DNA of 64,000 bases from Ectothiorhodospiraceae bacterium (GTDB taxonomy: Bacteria > Pseudomonadota > Gammaproteobacteria > Nitrococcales > Aquisalimonadaceae), in contig PXAT01000081.1 in the NCBI GenBank assembly GCA_003565775.1, forward strand, positions 1 to 64,000. Reading direction: 5' to 3'. Below the pieces are notes generated by a model that was not told where the DNA came from, ran no database searches, and worked only from the letters and a program-made list of their open reading frames with translations. Position 1 is the stretch's first letter. Every line of letters begins with the position of its first letter. The position numbers and the translations under genes are program-made. This document shows positions 1-8,425 of this stretch, one piece after another.

Positions 1-318
1 GGTCAGAACATCCTGGGCTACAACGCTGCATCCGACAGCACCCGGAAGTCCGACGGCTTCTATATCCAGGGCATGTACGAAGTTCCGGTTCTCGGTTCCA
101 AGTTGGGTCTGAGCTACGGTGAGTCCAACCTGGACGACAACAGCGGTGATCCGGGTACCCTGGTCGACAAGAACAAGTCCTGGATCGGGGGTATCTACCA
201 TCCGCTGACCCCGAACCTGACCCTGGTCGCTGAGTACACCCGTACCGTTGCCGAGAACCAGGACAGCGAAAAGAACCGTGAGCACAACGTCGCCCTCGGT
301 GGCATCCTGTTCTTCTAA
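1..318 (+). CDS. Porin, C-terminal part (partial, 5' end outside window)
   Basis: The frame is open from the first base and ends at 318, giving about 105 residues. They show alternating hydrophobic and polar beta-strand patterning (LGLSYGES, SWIGGIYHPL, NLTLVAEYTR) and end in ...ALGGILFF. A C-terminal Phe is the signature that the BAM complex recognises in outer-membrane barrels. The acidic loop (NLDDNSGDPGT) fits general Gram-negative trimeric porins, which let small solutes cross the outer membrane. A strong intrinsic terminator follows, so this is the last gene of its transcript. The substrate cannot be judged from this fragment. Confidence 0.8.
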   Translation, partial: GQNILGYNAASDSTRKSDGFYIQGMYEVPVLGSKLGLSYGESNLDDNSGDPGTLVDKNKSWIGGIYHPLTPNLTLVAEYTRTVAENQDSEKNREHNVALGGILFF

Positions 319-406
319 GGTTCGACTCGGGTAAGAATGGTTAAAAGAAAGGGAGCCGGGATGGTTCCGATAATCACACAAGGCTGTGTGACCCATGTAT
401 GACCTC

Positions 407-433
407 AAGGGCCGCTAACGCGGCCCTTTTTTT
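407..433 (+). terminator. Intrinsic terminator of the porin gene
   Basis: A perfect 9-bp stem, AAGGGCCGC / GCGGCCCTT, with a TAAC loop is followed by a run of seven T. It lies 89 bp after the porin stop and is oriented for plus-strand transcription. Confidence 0.9.
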
Positions 434-686
434 GTGTGGGTTCAGGACAAAAAAGGTTTTCGGTTTTCGGACCGGCGCCTGCGGCGCCTCCCCGATTTTC
501 GGCAGGCGTAGGGTGGAATAAGCGAAGCGATTCCACGCGGTGTCCGGCCTCCGGCTTGCCCATGACCTAGCGACGAACCGCAGCCCTCGGCTACTGACAC
601 CACCCGGGCGCCGGGCGCACTCCCCACCTCCACGCCTGTATAGTCAGTTTCGTACCCGAACAAAGCATCCCCGGAGTCCGATCCTC
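434..686. other. Intergenic region without a recognised gene
   Basis: With the porin terminator this makes about 370 bp between the porin stop and the next start. Short open frames exist on both strands, but their proteins are Arg/Pro/Ser-rich translations of GC-rich DNA with no recognisable domain. It presumably contains the promoter of the DksA-like gene; no clear -35/-10 pair was seen. Confidence 0.5.
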
Positions 687-1037
687 ATGCTCACCGAGCA
701 GCAACTTGCCGATCAGCGCCAACGCATCGAAGAGCAGCTTCGTGACCTCGAAGCCGGCGAGAGCGCGCGGCGCGAGAGCAGCAACACCGTGGAACTCGAT
801 CAGACCCGCACCGGCCGTTTGTCACGCATGGATGCCCTGCAGGGTCAGGCCATGGCCAAGGCAACGGCGGCCCGCGCGCAACAGCAGGTGCTGCGCCTGC
901 GCGCCGCCCTGCGGCGACTTGATGACGGCAGCTATGGTGATTGCATCCATTGCGATGAACCCATCGCCCCCGGTCGTCTCGAAGCCGACCCGGCTGCGGC
1001 GATTTGCATTGACTGTGCGGAAAAGAGGGAGGGGTAG
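687..1037 (+). CDS. DksA/TraR-family zinc-finger protein
   Basis: A 116-aa protein. The N-terminal half is a charged coiled-coil (EQQLADQRQRIEEQLRDLE, then a second helix around residues 60-80). The C-terminus has a four-cysteine zinc finger, CIHC-x17-CIDC. DksA/TraR proteins insert the coiled-coil into the RNA polymerase secondary channel and modulate initiation, often with ppGpp. This one is shorter than DksA (about 150 aa) and resembles the short DksA-like proteins of gammaproteobacteria. I placed the start at the ATG before LTEQQ, with GGAG about 11 bases upstream; the upstream extension of the frame is low-complexity and probably not translated. Confidence 0.8.
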   Translation: MLTEQQLADQRQRIEEQLRDLEAGESARRESSNTVELDQTRTGRLSRMDALQGQAMAKATAARAQQQVLRLRAALRRLDDGSYGDCIHCDEPIAPGRLEADPAAAICIDCAEKREG

Positions 1038-1132
1038 GCGCCCGGCTTTAGGCGCCGGGCGGGCTCGTCTCTGGCATTTTTTATGACGAGAAGCTCTCTT
1101 TATTCTCCTTCGTAAAAAAGTTTTCTTGTAAA

Positions 1133-1231
1133 CCTTCGTGCTCTTCGTGTCCTTCGTGGTGAATCTTTCCCTTTCATCGCCCTTCGCTTGAAAGAAGAGA
1201 TCAACCACGAAGAACGCGAAGGGCGCGAAGA
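1133..1231. repeat. Inverted arrays of a 9-bp CTTCGTG unit
   Basis: Three head-to-tail 9-mers (CCTTCGTGC, TCTTCGTGT, CCTTCGTGG) at 1133-1159 face three reverse-oriented relatives (CCACGAAGA, ACGCGAAGG, GCGCGAAGA) at 1205-1231. The arms can pair around a loop of about 45 nt. The array sits between convergent genes and could act as a terminator-like or structural element. When translated it yields the spurious Thr/Lys-rich peptides (FTTKDTKSTK) familiar from many genome annotations, so it probably belongs to a widespread intergenic repeat class. Confidence 0.75.
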
Positions 1232-1289
1232 AAAGACAAAGGTCGGTGACGGTTGGGTCCTGATTGCCGGGTGCTGAAAGGGCGTCCGC

Positions 1290-1928
1290 CTAGCCGCGTC
1301 CTTTCCGGAAGATCGCGACGTTCTTCACCGGAATCTCCAACCGCCAGCCGTGCCGCTCCGCAATCCAGCCCAATGTCTCCGGACCGTAAAAGCACACATG
1401 GGTGGGGTCGCGGACGTAGTGCCAGCCCGGGAAATCCTCGGCCGGGGGCGGGAAGCTGGTCATCAGGCCGAGCAGTCCGCCGGGACGGAGCAGACTGTTC
1501 AGCCGTTCGAACTCTGCGCCCGGGTGATGGAAGTGCTCCGCGGTTTCGGTGCAGGTGACGAAATCATGCTGCTGCTGCAGGGGCGCCGGATCCGGCGCAA
1601 ACAGCGGGTCCCAGGTCTGCATCGTGAAACCGTGCTCCCGCAGCATCCCGGCCAGTGCCGGCCCCGGGCCGCAGCCGTAGTCCAGGCCGGTGGCACCGGC
1701 GGCCAACTGCGGGATCAGGTGTTCGGTGAGGCGACCGAGGAAGCGCCGGTAGCCCTGATCGCATTCGTCGTTCTCGTGGGTGGCGTAGTACGCGCGTTCC
1801 GCCATCGCATCGGGACGCTGTTCCGGCGTCAGCCAGATCAGTCGGCATGTCCGGCAGCGCAGGTAGTCCCGATCGTGCCAGCGGACGAAGGCTTCGGCAG
1901 TCCCGTTGCTGCAAAGCGGGCAGTCCAT
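1290..1928 (-). CDS. Class I SAM-dependent methyltransferase with N-terminal zinc ribbon
   Basis: A 212-aa protein. It opens with a CPLC...CRTC zinc-ribbon pair (residues about 3-32), followed by a Rossmann methyltransferase core. The SAM-binding motif I is LDYGCGPGPAL, and a post-motif HDFVTCTETAEHF is followed by LLRPGGLLGLMTSF. This is the architecture of small cytosolic methyltransferases of the Methyltransf_23 type that carry an N-terminal Cys-rich module; the substrate is unknown. It starts at ATG 1928, whose first base is the last base of the stop of a 30-codon upstream frame (2020 to 1928), which suggests possible translational coupling to a leader peptide. It is convergent with the DksA-like gene. 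Confidence 0.8.
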   Translation of the reverse strand: MDCPLCSNGTAEAFVRWHDRDYLRCRTCRLIWLTPEQRPDAMAERAYYATHENDECDQGYRRFLGRLTEHLIPQLAAGATGLDYGCGPGPALAGMLREHGFTMQTWDPLFAPDPAPLQQQHDFVTCTETAEHFHHPGAEFERLNSLLRPGGLLGLMTSFPPPAEDFPGWHYVRDPTHVCFYGPETLGWIAERHGWRLEIPVKNVAIFRKGRG

Positions 1929-2203
1929 CAGCGGGCCGGGTCCGGCACATCGAAACGGATCAGCCGCCGGGTTCCTGCGTCGGAACCGTCGGCATGAATG
2001 ACTGGAGCGAGCGCAGTCATGACGGTCCGCCTTTGCGGGGTTCGGGGCGTTTGCGGGCTCGAGACTCGAGCCGGGCCTGACGGGCGGGAGAGCTGGCGGC
2101 CCGGGTGGTTCCAGGCGTTCGCACGCAGAACCCTCGAAGCAGTGTGCGCCGGACGCCGGATTTTCCTCGCGGTCGCCTGCGGGGGCGATCTCCGCATGAT
2201 CGT

Positions 2204-2917
2204 TCAGTCCGGGACCGGCGGAAACGCCCGCGGCTCACCGGTCAGCAGGTCCGTGATGGCTGCACCGCGCAGACTGAGCAGTGGCCAGCCGCGCTCTCGC
2301 GCGGTTTCCTGCAGCGTGTCGTCCGGGTCCACGGCCACCGGCCGGTCCACGCGTTCCAGCAGGGGCAGATCGTTCAGCGAGTCGCTGTAGAACCAGGTGC
2401 GATCCACGGGTTTCGTCTGTGCGTCCAGCCATTGATTCAGCGCCTCGACCTTTCCCTCACGGAAGGTGGGTGTATCGATGACCTCGCCGGTGTAGCGACC
2501 GTCCTTCAGTTCCGGGGTAGTCGCCAGCAGGGCATCCACCTCGAACAGTTCCGCGATCGGGGCGGTGATGAAACGGTTGGTGGCGGTAATGATCAGCGTA
2601 CGATGAGAGCGGCGCTTGTGTTCCTCGACGAGTGCCAGCGCAGCCCGGGTGACGATCGGCCGGATGTGGCTGTCGACGAATTCGGCGCGCAGTTGATGAA
2701 GCTCCTCTGCCGGATGTTCGGTCAGTGGCTTCAGGGAAAAGCGCAGGAATTCATGGATGTCGAGGGTGCCGGCCTTGTACCGTGCATAGAAATCCTTGTT
2801 CGCGCGGTCGTAGGTCTCCCGATCGACCAGCCCCCGTTCCACCAGAAACTGGCCCCAGAGATAGTCGCTGTCGCCGGCAAGCAGGGTATTATCGAGGTCG
2901 AAGATGGCAAGAGTCAT
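2204..2917 (-). CDS. HAD-superfamily (subfamily IB) phosphatase, SerB-like
   Basis: A 237-aa protein. HAD motif I is FDLDNTLL near the N-terminus (nucleophile Asp plus general acid Asp). Motif II is the Thr in TLIITATN, a conserved Lys follows in FREGK, and motif III is YSDSLNDLPLL. The helical cap (residues about 20-90) is typical of HAD-IB hydrolases such as phosphoserine phosphatase-like proteins. The family dephosphorylates small metabolites; the actual substrate is not deducible. The start at 2917 puts motif I at residue 5, as in close relatives; an in-frame ATG at 2935 is possible. It is divergent from rppH. Confidence 0.85.
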   Translation of the reverse strand: MTLAIFDLDNTLLAGDSDYLWGQFLVERGLVDRETYDRANKDFYARYKAGTLDIHEFLRFSLKPLTEHPAEELHQLRAEFVDSHIRPIVTRAALALVEEHKRRSHRTLIITATNRFITAPIAELFEVDALLATTPELKDGRYTGEVIDTPTFREGKVEALNQWLDAQTKPVDRTWFYSDSLNDLPLLERVDRPVAVDPDDTLQETARERGWPLLSLRGAAITDLLTGEPRAFPPVPD

Positions 2918-3234
2918 CGTTTCGGCGCGCTCCATTGCTGCGTTGTATCCACCGGAAACGCACGAGTCTAGGGAAACGCTGACGCATTCGCACGCCTGCG
3001 ATGGGGTCAGCATGAGCGTTTCGGCGGCAGGTCGGTGGCACGACTTGCGACGGCTGGCATGCGACTGGACGAGCGACCGGATGGTGCGTCATGGCGCGTT
3101 GTGACCTCCGCGAAACCGCCGAGGTGTTCCCGAAACCGGCTTCACGACAATGGAAACGGTTCTTAGCATTTGCCGCAAGTATCGGAAATGTGGAACAATA
3201 ATTAGCAACGATACGGCTGGGAGTGCGGCGCCAA
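2918..3234. other. Divergent intergenic region with a MITE-like inverted repeat
   Basis: About 317 bp between the HAD phosphatase and rppH. It contains an imperfect inverted repeat at 2971-3022. The left arm begins GGGAAACGCTGACGCATTC, and the right arm read in reverse begins GAAACGCTCATGCTGAC. This is the same terminal sequence seen in several other intergenic spots of the window. No gene is recognised; the rest presumably holds the two promoters. Confidence 0.5.
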
Positions 3235-3804
3235 GTGATTGATTCCGACGGTTTTAGGCCGAATGTAGGGATCATCCTGACGGATGGTGCCGGCCGGGTT
3301 TTCTGGGCCCGCCGCATCGGTCAGGACGCCTGGCAGTTTCCCCAGGGCGGCATTGATGCTGATGAAACGCCGGAACAGGCGTTGTATCGCGAATTGATGG
3401 AGGAGGTGGGTCTCGGACCCGACCATGTGGAGATGGTGGGTTCGACCACCCGCTGGCTGCGTTATCACCTGCCCCGTCATCTGATCCGTCGTCACCGCCG
3501 GCCATTGTGCATCGGTCAGAAGCAGCGCTGGTTCATGCTGCGCCTGGTCGGTAGCGAGGCGGATGTGCGGCTGGATGCCGCCGACAAGCCGGAATTCGAT
3601 CACTGGCAGTGGGTGGATTACTGGCGGCCGGTCAAGGAAGTTGTCTTCTTCAAGCGGCATGTCTACCGGCGAGCGCTGGGGGAACTGGCCCCGCTGGCCT
3701 TCCCCGAGGGTGAGGTCCCGGAGCCGCCAAGCCACGACCGTCGTGGTCGCCGTGGTGCGAACGGCATCCGGCGCCGCCGCGACAAGGCGAATCGGCTGGC
3801 CTGA
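3235..3804 (+). CDS. rppH: RNA pyrophosphohydrolase RppH (Nudix)
   Basis: RppH removes pyrophosphate from 5'-triphosphorylated mRNA and so triggers RNase E-dependent decay. The Nudix box is intact: [22 protein letters not shown] (residues about 38-59; key residues Gly, two Glu in REL and EE). RppH-specific stretches [19 protein letters not shown] and CIGQKQRWF are present. The start is GTG 3235 (product begins [10 protein letters not shown], matching known RppH N-termini), with GGGAG 11 bases upstream; the GTG at 3223 overlaps that ribosome site. The product is 189 aa. The last 40 residues form an Arg-rich basic tail ([16 protein letters not shown]) that may bind RNA. ptsP follows after 64 bp, as in many gammaproteobacteria. 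Confidence 0.95.
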   Translation: MIDSDGFRPNVGIILTDGAGRVFWARRIGQDAWQFPQGGIDADETPEQALYRELMEEVGLGPDHVEMVGSTTRWLRYHLPRHLIRRHRRPLCIGQKQRWFMLRLVGSEADVRLDAADKPEFDHWQWVDYWRPVKEVVFFKRHVYRRALGELAPLAFPEGEVPEPPSHDRRGRRGANGIRRRRDKANRLA

Positions 3805-3868
3805 GCCGCCGCCCCACCGCCCCGTTCTCTTTACTTGTTTTGCGGCCCGCTGACGGGCAAGGGTCCTA

Positions 3869-6139
3869 ATGCTTCAGACGTTGCACAGCATCATTCAGGA
3901 GGTGAACGCCGCGCGCGGCCTGGATCACGCCCTGAAGATCATCGCCAAGCGGGTGGCCGATTCCACCCATGTGGATGTCTGTTCCGTCTATCTGGTGGAC
4001 CCGGATTCCCAGGAATACGTGCTGATGGCGACCCGTGGCCTGAACCCGGCCGCGGTCGGTCAGGTGCGCCTGCGCTTCGACGAGGGCCTGGTCGGGCTGG
4101 TGGGCGAGCGCAAGGAAGTACTGAACCTGGAGGAGGCCGTGGCGCATCCCCGTTTTCGCTACTTCCCCGAGACCGGTGAAGAGCGTTTTCATTCCTTTCT
4201 GGGCGCCCCGATCATCCACTTCCGCCGTCTGCTCGGCGTGCTGGTGGTGCAGCAGACCGCGCGCCGGCGCTTCGACGAGGAAGAGGTGGCGTTCATCGTC
4301 ACCATGGCGTCGCAGCTCTCCGGTGCCATTGCCCATAGCGAGGCCAGCGGTGATTCCCATGGCGGCGCATTGCCCTCCACCCAGTCGCTGAAGCGGCGCG
4401 CCATGACCGGTGTTGCCGGCAGCCCCGGCGTGGCCCTGGGGCGGGCGATGGTGGCGTATTCGCCGGCCGACCTGTACGCCGTCCCCGACCGCCCGGTGGA
4501 AGATGCCGACAAGGAGATACGCCTGTTCCTGTCGGCGCTGGAAGGGGTCAAGGGCGAGGTTCGGGCCCTGGCCGACCGGCTGGCCGATGCGGTGCCGTCG
4601 GAGGAACACCGCCTGTTCGAGGTGTATCTGCGGATGCTCGAGAGCGAGAGCCTGACCGAGGGTACGGTCAAGCGGATCCGTGCCGGTAACTGGGCCAGCG
4701 GTTCCCTGCGCGAAAGCATTGCCCAGTACGTGAGCGTGTTCGACGAAATGGAAGATCCGTACCTGCGCGAACGGGCCAGCGATATCCGCGACATCGGCCG
4801 ACGCATCCTGATGCGGCTGCAGCTGGACAGCGGCGACAGCCGCACTGTGCCCGACGGCACGGTGCTGGTGGGCGAGGAAATCAGCGCCTCGCAGCTGGCG
4901 GAGATTCCCACCGACCGGTTGGCCGGTGTGGTGACCGCCCGCGGCTCGGGCAACTCGCATGTGGCGATTCTGGCGCGTGCGCTGAATATCCCGGCGGTCA
5001 TGGGCGTCGGCGATCTGCCGGTGGGGCGCCTCGAGGGCAAGGAACTGATCGTCGACGGCTACGCCGGCCGCGTGCATATCGAACCCGGCGAGGACGTGCG
5101 CAAGGAATACCGGCGCCTGCTCCGAGAGGACAGGGATCTGGCGGCCGGCCTGGAGCCACTGCGGGACAAGCTGGCCGAGACACCCTGTGGCTTCCGCATG
5201 GGGCTGTATGCCAATACCGGCTTGATGGCGGACATCAATGCCTCCATCGCCAGCGGCTGCGACGGCATCGGCCTGCATCGTACCGAATTCCCGTTCATGG
5301 TGCGGGAGCGTTTCCCCGGTGAGGACGAGCAGACGCTGGTCTATCGGCAGGTGCTGGAGCCCTTCGCGCCGCGGCCGGTGGTACTGCGTACCCTGGATGT
5401 CGGCGGCGACAAGCCGCTGCCGTATTTCCCCGTGCGTGAAGAGAATCCCTTCCTCGGCTGGCGCGGTATCCGTCTGACGCTGGACCACCCGGAAATCTTC
5501 CTGACCCAGTTGCGGGCAATGCTGCGGGCCAACGCCGGTTGCGGCAATCTCCGCCTGCTGCTGCCGATGGTGAGCCGCTTGTCCGAACTGGAAGAAACCC
5601 GGGTGCTGCTGGAGCGCGCGCGAGAGGAACTGGAGGAGGAAGGTATCGAGGTCGAGATGCCGCCGGTGGGAGTCATGGTCGAGGTGCCGTCGGCGGTGTA
5701 CCAGGCCGAGCGGCTGGCGCAGGCTGCGGATTTCATCTCCATCGGCTCCAACGACCTGACCCAGTACCTGCTGGCAGTGGATCGCAACAATGCCCGGGTC
5801 GCCGATCTCTACGACGAACTGCATCCGGCGGTGCTGGAAGCGTTGCGGCAGACCGTGGATGCCGCCCGCAGGCACGACCGCCCGGTCACCGTCTGCGGTG
5901 CCATGGCCGGTGATCCGGCGGCTTCCATCCTGTTGCTGGGGATGGGCGTCACCGGGCTCAGCATGAGTGTTTCCAGTTTGCTCAAGGTCAAGTGGGTGGT
6001 GCGCAACTTTACCTGTGATGCCGCCAGTGAACTGCTGGAACAGGCGCTGCTGATGGAGCACCCCGGCGAGATTCGCGATATGCTCAACGGGGCACTCGAC
6101 GATGCCGGACTGGGTGGCCTGATTCGGGCCGGGAAATGA
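3869..6139 (+). CDS. ptsP: Phosphoenolpyruvate-protein phosphotransferase PtsP (EI-Ntr)
   Basis: A 756-aa first enzyme of the nitrogen-related PTS, transferring phosphate from PEP to NPr and on to EIIA-Ntr. Domains in order: GAF sensor (1 to about 160), PEP-utiliser N-terminal helical domain (about 175-300), phospho-His domain with active-site His364 in GNSHVAILARALNIPAVMG, and C-terminal TIM barrel (about 410-725) with the PEP-binding motifs GIGLHRTEFPF, LDVGGDKPLPYF and IGSNDLTQYLLAVDR. The catalytic Cys676 is in VCGAMAGDP; the residue after CG is Ala where most EI enzymes have Glu. The start has AAGGG just upstream. No other PTS gene lies in the window. Confidence 0.95.
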   Translation: MLQTLHSIIQEVNAARGLDHALKIIAKRVADSTHVDVCSVYLVDPDSQEYVLMATRGLNPAAVGQVRLRFDEGLVGLVGERKEVLNLEEAVAHPRFRYFPETGEERFHSFLGAPIIHFRRLLGVLVVQQTARRRFDEEEVAFIVTMASQLSGAIAHSEASGDSHGGALPSTQSLKRRAMTGVAGSPGVALGRAMVAYSPADLYAVPDRPVEDADKEIRLFLSALEGVKGEVRALADRLADAVPSEEHRLFEVYLRMLESESLTEGTVKRIRAGNWASGSLRESIAQYVSVFDEMEDPYLRERASDIRDIGRRILMRLQLDSGDSRTVPDGTVLVGEEISASQLAEIPTDRLAGVVTARGSGNSHVAILARALNIPAVMGVGDLPVGRLEGKELIVDGYAGRVHIEPGEDVRKEYRRLLREDRDLAAGLEPLRDKLAETPCGFRMGLYANTGLMADINASIASGCDGIGLHRTEFPFMVRERFPGEDEQTLVYRQVLEPFAPRPVVLRTLDVGGDKPLPYFPVREENPFLGWRGIRLTLDHPEIFLTQLRAMLRANAGCGNLRLLLPMVSRLSELEETRVLLERAREELEEEGIEVEMPPVGVMVEVPSAVYQAERLAQAADFISIGSNDLTQYLLAVDRNNARVADLYDELHPAVLEALRQTVDAARRHDRPVTVCGAMAGDPAASILLLGMGVTGLSMSVSSLLKVKWVVRNFTCDAASELLEQALLMEHPGEIRDMLNGALDDAGLGGLIRAGK

Positions 6140-6267
6140 ACCGTCGGGCGGGGCCGGACGACGGTTTTCCTGGTTCGGGTGAGCGTGAGGCCCATCTCGC
6201 TCGCCGCCAGGTCGTGAACATCATGCATCCCGCCTTGTATCGTTAGGAAAACCTGTTTTCTGTAATT

Positions 6268-6286
6268 GACAATCACTCTCATTTGC
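6268..6286. promoter_or_regulatory. Putative Fur box upstream of bfd
   Basis: The 19-mer GACAATCACTCTCATTTGC matches the classical Fur consensus at 13 of 19 positions by my alignment. It lies 36 bp before the bfd start, preceding two iron-storage genes, which suits iron-responsive regulation. Confidence 0.6.
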
Positions 6287-6321
6287 ATTCAGACTTTCGG
6301 TGTCGCAGCCGGAGTCTCGCC

Positions 6322-6555
6322 ATGTATGTCTGTCTCTGCAACGGCGTTACCGATCGTCAGATCCGCCAGGCGGTGGAAGAAGGCGCCTCGTCAATGCGTG
6401 AGCTGCGGCAGCAGCTCGGAGTCTGCGGGAACTGCGGTCGTTGTGGTCCCGAGGCCAGAGACATTCTTTGCGAAACCCGGACCCGGATCGTGGCTGCGAA
6501 GGTGACCATCGACCTGCCACCGCCACCCAGCCTGGGCGAAGCCGCCTGGGCATAG
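6322..6555 (+). CDS. bfd: Bacterioferritin-associated ferredoxin
   Basis: A 77-aa [2Fe-2S] protein of the Bfd/Fer2_BFD family. Cluster ligands are Cys4 and Cys6 (VCLCNGVTD) plus Cys38 and Cys41 (CGNCGRCG), the same numbering as E. coli Bfd. Bfd docks on bacterioferritin and reduces core iron so that it can be released. The start is the ATG before YVCLC with GGAG 7 bases upstream. The upstream Fur-like box predicts expression in low iron. The partner bfr is 244 bp downstream on the same strand. The C-terminal 25 residues ([16 protein letters not shown]) are a Pro-rich extension. Confidence 0.92.
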   Translation: MYVCLCNGVTDRQIRQAVEEGASSMRELRQQLGVCGNCGRCGPEARDILCETRTRIVAAKVTIDLPPPPSLGEAAWA

Positions 6556-6799
6556 CCGAACACTGCCCGGCCCTCCCCGGGGCCGGCGGCCGGCCACCGG
6601 TTCGGCTTCCGGCACCGTTGCCCGGCGCGCCTCGTCTCGGAGAAAATGCGGCTTGCGTGCAGGCCTGCGAGCAAGGCGGTGGTCTCCTGACGGGCTACGC
6701 CCTGTCACGTTTCCCGATGCCCCGCCCGCAGACCATCAGGCCGCGCTACACTCAAGCGCAGGCACTATCCACATCGACCAGCGAAAAGGGAGGCTTGCC

Positions 6800-7264
6800 A
6801 TGAAAGGCGATCCGAAGGTTATCGAACATCTGAATACCATCCTCTACAACGAACTCACTGCCATCAATCAGTATTTCCTGCATTCCCGGATGCTGAAGGA
6901 CTGGGGGCTCACCAAGCTGGCCGACCATGAGTACCAGGAGTCGATCGAGGAGATGCAGCATGCCGACAAGCTGATCGAGCGCATCCTGTTCCTCGAAGGT
7001 CTCCCCAATCTGCAGGATCTGGGCAAGCTGCTGATCGGCGAAGACGTGCGCGAGGTGCTCGAGTGCGACCTGAAGCTCGAGGAAAAGGGTATTCCCGATC
7101 TGCGCGACGCGATCGCTTACGCCGACTCGGTTCGCGACTACGTCAGCCGCGACCTGTTCCAGACCATCCTCGCCGAGGAAGAGGAGCACGTGGATCATCT
7201 GGAAACCCAGCTCGGCCTGATCGACCGTCTGGGGCTGGAGAATTATCAGCAGTCACAGGTCTAG
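6800..7264 (+). CDS. bfr: Bacterioferritin
   Basis: A 154-aa four-helix-bundle haem ferritin that assembles into a 24-mer iron store. All ferroxidase ligands are present at canonical positions (Glu18, Glu51, His54, Glu94, Glu127, His130), and Met52 is the haem ligand between subunits. The start is the ATG before KGDPKV, with AGGGAGG about 7 bases upstream; an upstream in-frame extension is not credible. It follows bfd, consistent with one iron-storage/mobilisation module. Confidence 0.96.
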   Translation: MKGDPKVIEHLNTILYNELTAINQYFLHSRMLKDWGLTKLADHEYQESIEEMQHADKLIERILFLEGLPNLQDLGKLLIGEDVREVLECDLKLEEKGIPDLRDAIAYADSVRDYVSRDLFQTILAEEEEHVDHLETQLGLIDRLGLENYQQSQV

Positions 7265-7429
7265 TTTAAGGAATCGCTGAGGTATTCCCGCGTCTGCGCC
7301 CGAGACCGTTCTTGGACATCGGGCAAGGCGCGGTGCCGGTCCGTTAGTGGGTCTACCGGGTCGGTAGCGCAACGCGGCCAGGAGCCAAAACCGGCCGGAC
7401 CCTTCGAGCGCTGGGCGCCGGGCGCCCCT

Positions 7430-8425
7430 TCAGAACCGATAAGAGAGCGACAGACTTCCGAAATTGGTCTTGCCGCGCTGGCTGCTGAACTCCCGCGTCG
7501 ACAGCACGTGGGTGTAGGTGATGCGGGTGCGCAGGCCGATGTTCATGGCCCCGCCGAACTGCAGTTCACCGACCACCGGCCGGGTGCCACTGACGCTGCG
7601 GCTGTTCTGGTAGGTATTCCCGTCGAGGAAGATGTTGTAGAGCACGACGCGACTGTCGATGCTGCCGAACAGGTACCAGCCGAACGGAGCCGCCGGGCGG
7701 AAGATGCCGGAGCCGGGCAGGGTCGGGCTGATGCGCGGCGGGCCCCAGTCGAGAGGCAGGTTCTGGCCGACGCGAACCGTGAAACCGCCGTTGATCTGCG
7801 TGAACACATTGCCCACCGCGCCGCCCCAGAACGGCGTTCCGTCCCAGGCCCAGCCATTGTCGCCGCGGCCGATCCAGGCGCGATTCTGGCGCTGGTACGC
7901 AAGCAGCAGTGCCGGCTCGTTGCGTAACTGGGTATCCCAGCCTTCCGGGCGGGGCGCACCGACGAAGCGGTGCGCTTCCTTCTGAATCTTGTCCGCGCCC
8001 GAGGCCGGACCGACCACGCCGACGCTCAGTTGCAGTCGATCCAGCCGTCGTTCGGTTTCGGAACCGAGCCCGACGGTGGCGTAGAGCCAGCCGGCATAGG
8101 GGCGATCGTCCCGCGGCGGGTCGCGCAGGGTGATGTCGTCCGGGGTGTACATGTTCTGACCCAGCGAATAGCTGAGTTTGATGTCACCGCGTTGCGAGAA
8201 GAACGGCAGCCGATCGGCGCCCCGTTTGACCAACCGGGGTACCCGATCATCGGGCGACAGCCAGGTCGCGCGGATGCCATTGGTGTAGTAGCGGTCTTCG
8301 CCGCCGAACAGATCGTTTTCGTATTCCAGGACCAGCGTGCCCCATTCGACACGACCATCCTCTGCCGCGAGCGATGAGGTCAGCGTCAGCAACAGAATCA
8401 GAACGGAAACGGTCTGACGGGTCAC
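7430..8425 (-). CDS. LpxR-family lipid A deacylase-like outer-membrane protein (DUF2219)
   Basis: A 331-aa protein with an N-terminal signal peptide (LILLLTLTSSLAA) and an outer-membrane beta-barrel ending in SLSLSYRF. The conserved LpxR features are present: YENDLFGG near the mature N-terminus (catalytic Asn-Asp pair), DRYYTNG (Thr), and KEAHRFVG...GWDTQLRNE (catalytic His and a following Glu). LpxR removes the 3'-acyloxyacyl group of lipid A in the outer membrane. It shares a 4-bp overlap with the upstream SDR gene, so the two are co-transcribed. Enzymatic activity is inferred from motifs only. Confidence 0.8.
   Translation of the reverse strand: MTRQTVSVLILLLTLTSSLAAEDGRVEWGTLVLEYENDLFGGEDRYYTNGIRATWLSPDDRVPRLVKRGADRLPFFSQRGDIKLSYSLGQNMYTPDDITLRDPPRDDRPYAGWLYATVGLGSETERRLDRLQLSVGVVGPASGADKIQKEAHRFVGAPRPEGWDTQLRNEPALLLAYQRQNRAWIGRGDNGWAWDGTPFWGGAVGNVFTQINGGFTVRVGQNLPLDWGPPRISPTLPGSGIFRPAAPFGWYLFGSIDSRVVLYNIFLDGNTYQNSRSVSGTRPVVGELQFGGAMNIGLRTRITYTHVLSTREFSSQRGKTNFGSLSLSYRF

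Noticed and set aside
1133..1231. Possible small CRISPR-like array (regular short repeats)
   Set aside because: Units are only 9 bp, contiguous without spacers and inverted halfway; no cas genes nearby.
3866..6061. Very long open frame (about 730 codons) on the minus strand opposite ptsP
   Set aside because: His/Gln/Arg-rich translation of the complement of a GC-rich gene; no domain, and ptsP on the other strand is unmistakable.
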